DNA of 64,000 nt from Thalassiosira profunda (taxonomy: Eukaryota > Bacillariophyta > Thalassiosirophyceae > Thalassiosirales > Thalassiosiraceae), in assembly GCA_036939355.1 (NCBI GenBank), contig JALLAP010000022.1:1-64000 (forward strand). Reading direction: 5' to 3'. Below the pieces are notes generated by a model that had not been told where the DNA came from, made no database searches, and worked only from the letters and a program-made list of their open reading frames with translations. Positions 58,860 to 64,000 of the stretch are shown here, piece by piece (the first letter of the stretch is position 1; each line of letters starts with the position of its first letter). The translations under genes and the position numbers were made by a program.

Positions 58860-61800
58860 ATGTCCGATCTTAGTGGATTCACCATCCCCAAAAAGAAGCG
58901 CCCAGAGGATGATGGGGGCGCCACCCCGCCGGCCAAGGGATCCTCGCGCCGGAAGGTGCTGCCCGCGCGGGCCTCGCGCAACGCCGACGCGATGGCGCCG
59001 GAGTGGGAGGCCATGTCCAAGCTGATGGAGCACTTCTTCGCGAGGGCGGATGCCGGTGCGTGGTGTTTGTTCCCGAAGCGCTCTCTCTTGTGCTATTCGC
59101 ATCACGCTAACGCAAAATCTCTGTCTCGCTTCGCTCTCTCGCAGCACCGTTCCGCGAGGCGGTCAACTGGAAGGCCCTCGGCCTCTTCGACTATCCCAAA
59201 ATCATCAAGCAGCCCATGGACATGGGCACGGTCAAGCGGAAGATCCGCGAGGGGCGCTACGACTCCGTGTTCGTTGCGGCCGAGGACATGCGCCTCATCT
59301 GGAAGAACTGCATGGCGTACAATCCGCCCGGCACCGATTTCCACAAGCTGGGCAAGCACCTGGCCAAGACGTTCGAGGACAAGTACGCGAAGCTCTGCGC
59401 GAAGGCCGGGGGCATGATGTCGCCGTCCAAGACGACGATGGGGGGGCGCAAAGGGAAGAAGAAGGCGGACAAGGCCTCTCGGTCGGCAGCTTCCAGTCGA
59501 TCCACGACGCCGACGCCGCGGTCTTCGGGGCGCAACGCCAAGCGGAAGCCGCAAGCGTACGCCGAGGACGATTTGGAGGACACCGACGAGGACGAGCTAA
59601 TGACGAGCGGCGAGGAGGAAGAATTTGAGAAGCGGCGGCAGAAGCGCTTGGCGAAGAAGAAACGTATCAAGGCAGATGGAGCAGAAGGCGATCCCGACGC
59701 TGAGGATGACGCTGGCGATGATGCTGACATGATGGAGGAGGACGAGGAGATGATGGAAGAGGAAGAAGCTGTTGTGAAGTATGAGATCGATGCTCCTCCT
59801 CCGGGCCATCTGAACTGCCTCTGGTACTCGAAGGAGCCGTTCCTGCACGTGTTTGTGCTCGAGAAGGTCCTGGGGTGGAAGACGCGCCCAGTTGTAAAGC
59901 TGGAAATGAGCGTCCCAGACCAACCAACAGAAGGAGAAGAACCGTCGCCCGCTCCAGTTGCAAGCGAGAACGTTCACACGCTAGACTTTGACGAGGCGAT
60001 GAAAATGAGGGACAAGGCCATCGTTGACACGGGCAACGATTTCCGCACGAGGAGGGAAATCTCGCGGATCAATCCTGCCACCTCCCCATGCATCCTGAAA
60101 ATGGCGGCAGATCAGGAACTAAAAAGGTCCAGGAAGGAAGGCTCTGCGCCCAAGTTCAAGGCCGTTAAGTCTGCCGAACGCGAGGAAGTGTTCCTCGTCA
60201 AGTGGCGGGGCCGCTCTTACGTGCACTGCTCGTGGGAGCGCGAGTCTGATCTTCACAAATTCGACCAGTCTACACAGCCAGGTGCAGCCCGCGGGAAGAT
60301 TAGCCGGTGGCTCCAAAACCAGGTCATTGCGCTGGGACAGAGTTGGAAGAAGGACCTGGAGGACGGTCGAAAGTCCAAAGCCACGATTGTCACGCATCAT
60401 GCCCATCACGCGCACGGCCACGGCCACGCCGCAGAGGGCAGCGGCAGTCCAAAGAAGGTCGGTCCAGCGAAAGACAACGACGAGGATGTGGCATTCCTAG
60501 AGCCTGATGACGAGGACTATTTCTCACCCCTCTACTTGGAGGTGGATAGAATTTGTGGTTGCGACGAGAATGAGTTGGACATGAATGTCCTAGCACGACA
60601 GCGAGCTCTCAACATTCGTGCCGAGCGGCAGGCACTGAAGAAGAGAGAAAAGGAGGACGACGAAGAGGAAAAGTGGCTGAAGGGCGAGCTCGAGAGTGAC
60701 GATGGCGCTACGGACGATGGAAAGCGGCTCTCCATGTCAGAGGAGGGCGGCGAGGACGCGGAGGAAGAATGGGATCCAGAGGACAACGTCAGATACATTG
60801 TGCGATGGAAGGGCCTGACCCTAAACGATGCGACGTGGGAGTATTGGATCGACATCAAGAGGGACTTCGTCGACGAGGTGGAGGACTTTTGGTTGCGGCA
60901 GCAGCCGCCCTCGCCGGAGGAGGTCGAGGAGATGGCGAAGGAGCGCCACCCGCACCCCCGGAGCTTCAAGAAGATGAAGGAGTCGCCCATCTTTGGCATC
61001 TCTGACGTGGAGCGACCGATTGCCAAGCTCGACGACGACGATGAGGACTACGAAATGAACGATGCAGAGGACAGTGGATCGGTCTTGAAGCTGCGCAGTT
61101 ACCAGTTGGAGGGCGTCAACTGGCTTCTGTGGAACTGGTACAATAGCAGATCGTGCATTTTGGCAGATGAGATGGGACTTGGAAAGGTGAGATCGTCTAC
61201 GCTTGATTCGACGCTGCCTGCTGCACGCCCGCTCACTGCTTCTCCTACTTCTTTTCCTGCGAAGACCATTCAATCCATTGGGTTTCTTCGCGAGCTCCAA
61301 AACCTGCCAAAGGTCAATGTGAGGGGTCCCTTTCTCGTCGTGGCACCCTTGTCGCTGGTAGCCCAATGGGAGTCGGAGGCCAAGGAATGGGCGCCCGATG
61401 TGAATGCGGTTGTTTACCATGGCAGTGCCGATGCCAGAAGCTTTCTTGCCAAGGAAGAGTTTTACTACACGAATCAGTTCGAGACGAGGGCCAATGCGCA
61501 GAGCCTCAAGAGGAACCACATCACCAAGTTCCAGCTACTCATCACAACCTACGAGATTGTCCTCAAAGAGGCAAACATTCTCTCCAAGATTCAGTAAGTA
61601 GAACCGGTGAACAGTCTTCCGCCGATCTCCTTTGCCGCTCACCCTCGTGCCTTTCTCTATAATACAGCTGGAAGGCGTTGATTGTTGATGAGGCCCACAG
61701 GCTGAAGAACATCAAGTCCAGGCTGTTCGATGATTTGGCCTCTGTGCCCCGCGACTTTTGCCTGCTGTTGACCGGCACGCCTCTGCAGAACAGCACGGAA

Positions 61801-64000
61801 GAGTTGTGGGCGCTGCTGCACTTTTGCGACCCAGACACGTTTGCTTCGAGGACCGAGTTCACCAACAAGTTTGGACAGCTGCAGGATGCGGACCAAGTGG
61901 CGAACCTGCACACTGTATTGCGCCCATACCTGCTGAGACGAGTCAAGGAGGATGTAGAAAAGTCTCTGCCACCAAAGGAGGAAACCATCCTGGAAGTGAC
62001 GCTCACTCCCATCCAGAAGCAGTTCTACAAGGCCATCTACGACAAGAACACCGCCTTCCTCTTCAAAGGGACGAAGGCAAGCAACGCGCCCAGCCTCATG
62101 AACGTGGTCATGGAGCTCCGAAAATGCTGCAACCATCCATTTCTGATCAAGGGCGCAGAAGATCGCATCATCGATGACGCCGCGGAAGCCGAGGAGAAAG
62201 CCCTCACTCCTAGCGAGCAAATCTTGCATGGCGTGGATTATGCCAAGTTGACGGGGGAGCAATTGGTGAAGTCGTCGGGAAAGTTTGTCCTCCTGTCAAA
62301 GGTAAGCCGGTAATTGCGTGATTGCTGCTTTGCTGGAAGAAGAGGACCGGCTAACCCTCTCTCTGGCTATGTTTGCCTCGCGCAGCTCCTTCCAAAGTTG
62401 TACAGCAATGGCAACAAGGTCCTGATATTCAGCCAGATGGTGCGCGTTCTGGATCTGCTGCAGGAGCTTTTGCAGCTGAATCACTATCGATACGAGAGGC
62501 TGGACGGGAACACCTCCGCCTCTGCACGAACAGCGGCTGTCGACCGCTTCAAGCGAGAGTCTTTCAAGCGTTTTGTGATGCTGTTGTCCACGCGTGCGGG
62601 TGGATTGGGGTTGAACCTGACGGCCGCGGATACTGTCATCATCTTCGATAGTGATTGGAACCCCCAGAACGATTTGCAGGCGATGGCCCGGGCCCACCGC
62701 ATTGGGCAGACTAGATCTGTTCGTGTGTATCGTCTCTTGACGGCGAAGACCTATGAAATGCACATGTTTCACAGCGCGAGTCTCAAGCTCGGCTTGGATC
62801 GAGCTGTCTTGGCGCACCAGCGTCAGAACACCACGAGTGCGGATGATGGCTCTTCGAACAAGAGGAAGTCGAGAGCCGAGAAGGAAGAGGAAGCCAAAGA
62901 GATTGATTCTTTGCTAAAGAAGGGCGCCTACGATGTGTTCAATGACGAGAACGACGACGAGGCCAAGAAGTTCATGGATACCGATATCGATCAGTTGCTG
63001 GAGCAGAGCTCGCGAAAGGTGACTTACGGGGAGGCAGCTACCTCGTCGCTGAGCACTAGCCTGGGCAGCTTTAGCAAGGCGAGCTTTGTCGCTGGCGAGG
63101 GCGAAGGAAAAGATGTCGATCTAGATGACCCCGACTTTTGGAGCAAAGCAGTCGGACTCGAGGCGCCTCCCGAAGAGCAAGATGAAACATTGGCCCTCAT
63201 CATTGGCGACGGGAGCAAGAGGGCGCGTAGACAAGTTCAAGCCTACGACTTTGGGGCCGAGGCGGAAGCGGAGGAGGAGAGGGAGAGGTTGGAGATGGAA
63301 GAAGCGATGAAGCAGGAGGAGAAGGAAGAAAAGGAACGAAAGAAGCTCGAGAAGTTTCTCATGAAGATGGCGGAGAAGGAAGAGCGAGACAAGAAGAGAC
63401 AGGAAGAACGGGAGATGAGAGGTAAGCTGCAGCCGTTTTTTTGCGTGTTGGTCCACTGCCGCTGATCTCATACAATACCCTCCCCCCTTCCACAGAAGCT
63501 CTGCGCTTTGCCAAGCTCAAGGCGATCCAAGAGAAGAAGGATCTCAGGGCCCAAGTAGCGAAGAAGAGAGCCAAGCAGGTCAAAATCGTGTACAACGACA
63601 AGGCGACTGATAGAAAGAGGGCGCTGAAAAGAGCGGTAAGTGTCCTCGTGTTGCTCGACCCTCCTTTTATCCTCACAACGCTGACGCACCTCTTCGCTTC
63701 TTGTCGCGCACAGGAACACGAAGACCCCGTCTTCGAGAGAGTGAAGCAGGCATGGGACACCTCCCAACGAAACAGGGTGGTCAACGCCATCCTGCGGTTT
63801 GGCTTTGGCAGGTTCTGCAAGGTCCGACACGAGTCCAACTTCACCAGCCTCCCCATTCAGGATGTCGAAGTGTTCACTCGATCCTACGTCTACCAGCTGG
63901 GCTTGCAGGCAGCGTCTACTCTCTTGTCGGACATTGACTGTGACAAGGCCTTGGATGGAGATATCGACGTCATTGTGCAGACGAGCCTCCACAAAGTGCT
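58860..64000 (+). CDS. Bromodomain-chromodomain-SNF2 chromatin remodeller (CHD-like), partial
   Basis: ATP-dependent nucleosome remodeller, cut by the window end after 1554 codons. Exons: 58860-59055, 59145-61186, 61265-61593, 61668-62301, 62386-63421, 63496-63635 and 63714-end. Order of domains: a bromodomain (~66-155: FREAVNWKALGLFDYPKIIK, KNCMAYNPPGTDFHKLGK with the acetyl-lysine Asn), an acidic/basic linker, chromodomain 1 (EEVFLVKWRGRSYVHCSWER) and chromodomain 2 (VRYIVRWKGLTLNDATWEYW). The SNF2 ATPase follows (LRSYQLEGVNWLLWNWY, Walker A DEMGLGK|T split by an intron, DEAHRLKN, LLTGTPLQN), then helicase C (GTRAGGLGLNLT-type LSTRAGGLGLNLTAADTVI, ARAHRIGQ). A long charged coil leads to a SANT/SLIDE-like start (RVVNAILRFGFGRF). 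An N-terminal bromodomain is not part of standard CHD proteins. Confidence 0.93.

Overview
This is nuclear DNA of a eukaryotic alga with a red-lineage secondary plastid, most likely a photosynthetic stramenopile such as a diatom, bolidophyte or pelagophyte. A haptophyte cannot be excluded. Three lines of evidence support this. (1) Genes are close together on both strands, many are intronless, and the rest carry short GT-AG introns, mostly 70-100 nt. (2) Three predicted proteins start with a signal peptide followed by a Phe-centred ASAFAP-type cleavage site, the bipartite plastid-targeting signature of these algae. They are PGRL1-like at 30480, a methyltransferase at 18177 and an aspartyl protease at 16640. 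(3) Several families are typical of stramenopiles: tandem Cys-repeat secreted proteins, O-fucosyltransferase-like proteins, VNG-Y repeat proteins and channel-like nucleotidyl cyclases. No rRNA, tRNA or CRISPR was seen.

Layout. 0.4-9 kb: a mitochondrial-type membrane protein, KEOPS Kae1 (OSGEP) and an 8-exon RAD50 with an intron inside its Walker A motif. 9-19.2 kb: a family-16 methyltransferase, an EDR2_C/DUF1336 protein, VPS28 (ESCRT-I), a tail-less WASHC2/FAM21 head, a secreted 2H phosphoesterase, a B12D/MLRQ-like mitochondrial protein, and the plastid aspartyl protease and methyltransferase. 19.3-33.2 kb: a secreted Cys-rich repeat protein, an FMO, a sulfotransferase-like Golgi protein, NAA50 with a 19-nt exon, TAF8, a queuine tRNA-ribosyltransferase of chlamydial appearance, PGRL1-like and a CPBP membrane protease. 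33.7-45.9 kb: a prolyl-hydroxylase/ankyrin fusion, an O-fucosyltransferase-like protein, a membrane nucleotidyl cyclase, two unknowns and a TKL-like kinase. 45.9-50.5 kb: an accessory island with a 1207-aa DDE-type transposase, flanked by a 55-bp perfect direct repeat and a candidate short inverted repeat. 50.6-64 kb: DLST (E2 of 2-oxoglutarate dehydrogenase), quinolinate phosphoribosyltransferase, a frame-disrupted repeat protein, the small subunit of serine palmitoyltransferase, a RanBD1 nucleoporin (Nup50-like), a single-pass membrane protein and a bromodomain-chromodomain-SNF2 remodeller that runs off the window end.

Most genes are unrelated housekeeping functions, with no operon-like logic. 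Local themes are endosomal trafficking (VPS28 next to WASHC2), secretory-pathway glycan modification (fucosyl- and sulfotransferase-like proteins) and plastid proteins. The most unusual items are the transposase island, the chlamydial-type TGT, the tail-less WASHC2, the cyclase with a substituted metal ligand and the bromodomain-CHD fusion. Exon boundaries were placed by hand from GT/AG sites, frame continuity and family similarity, without transcripts. Start codons were moved to the first in-frame ATG where the longest open frame began at GTG or TTG.
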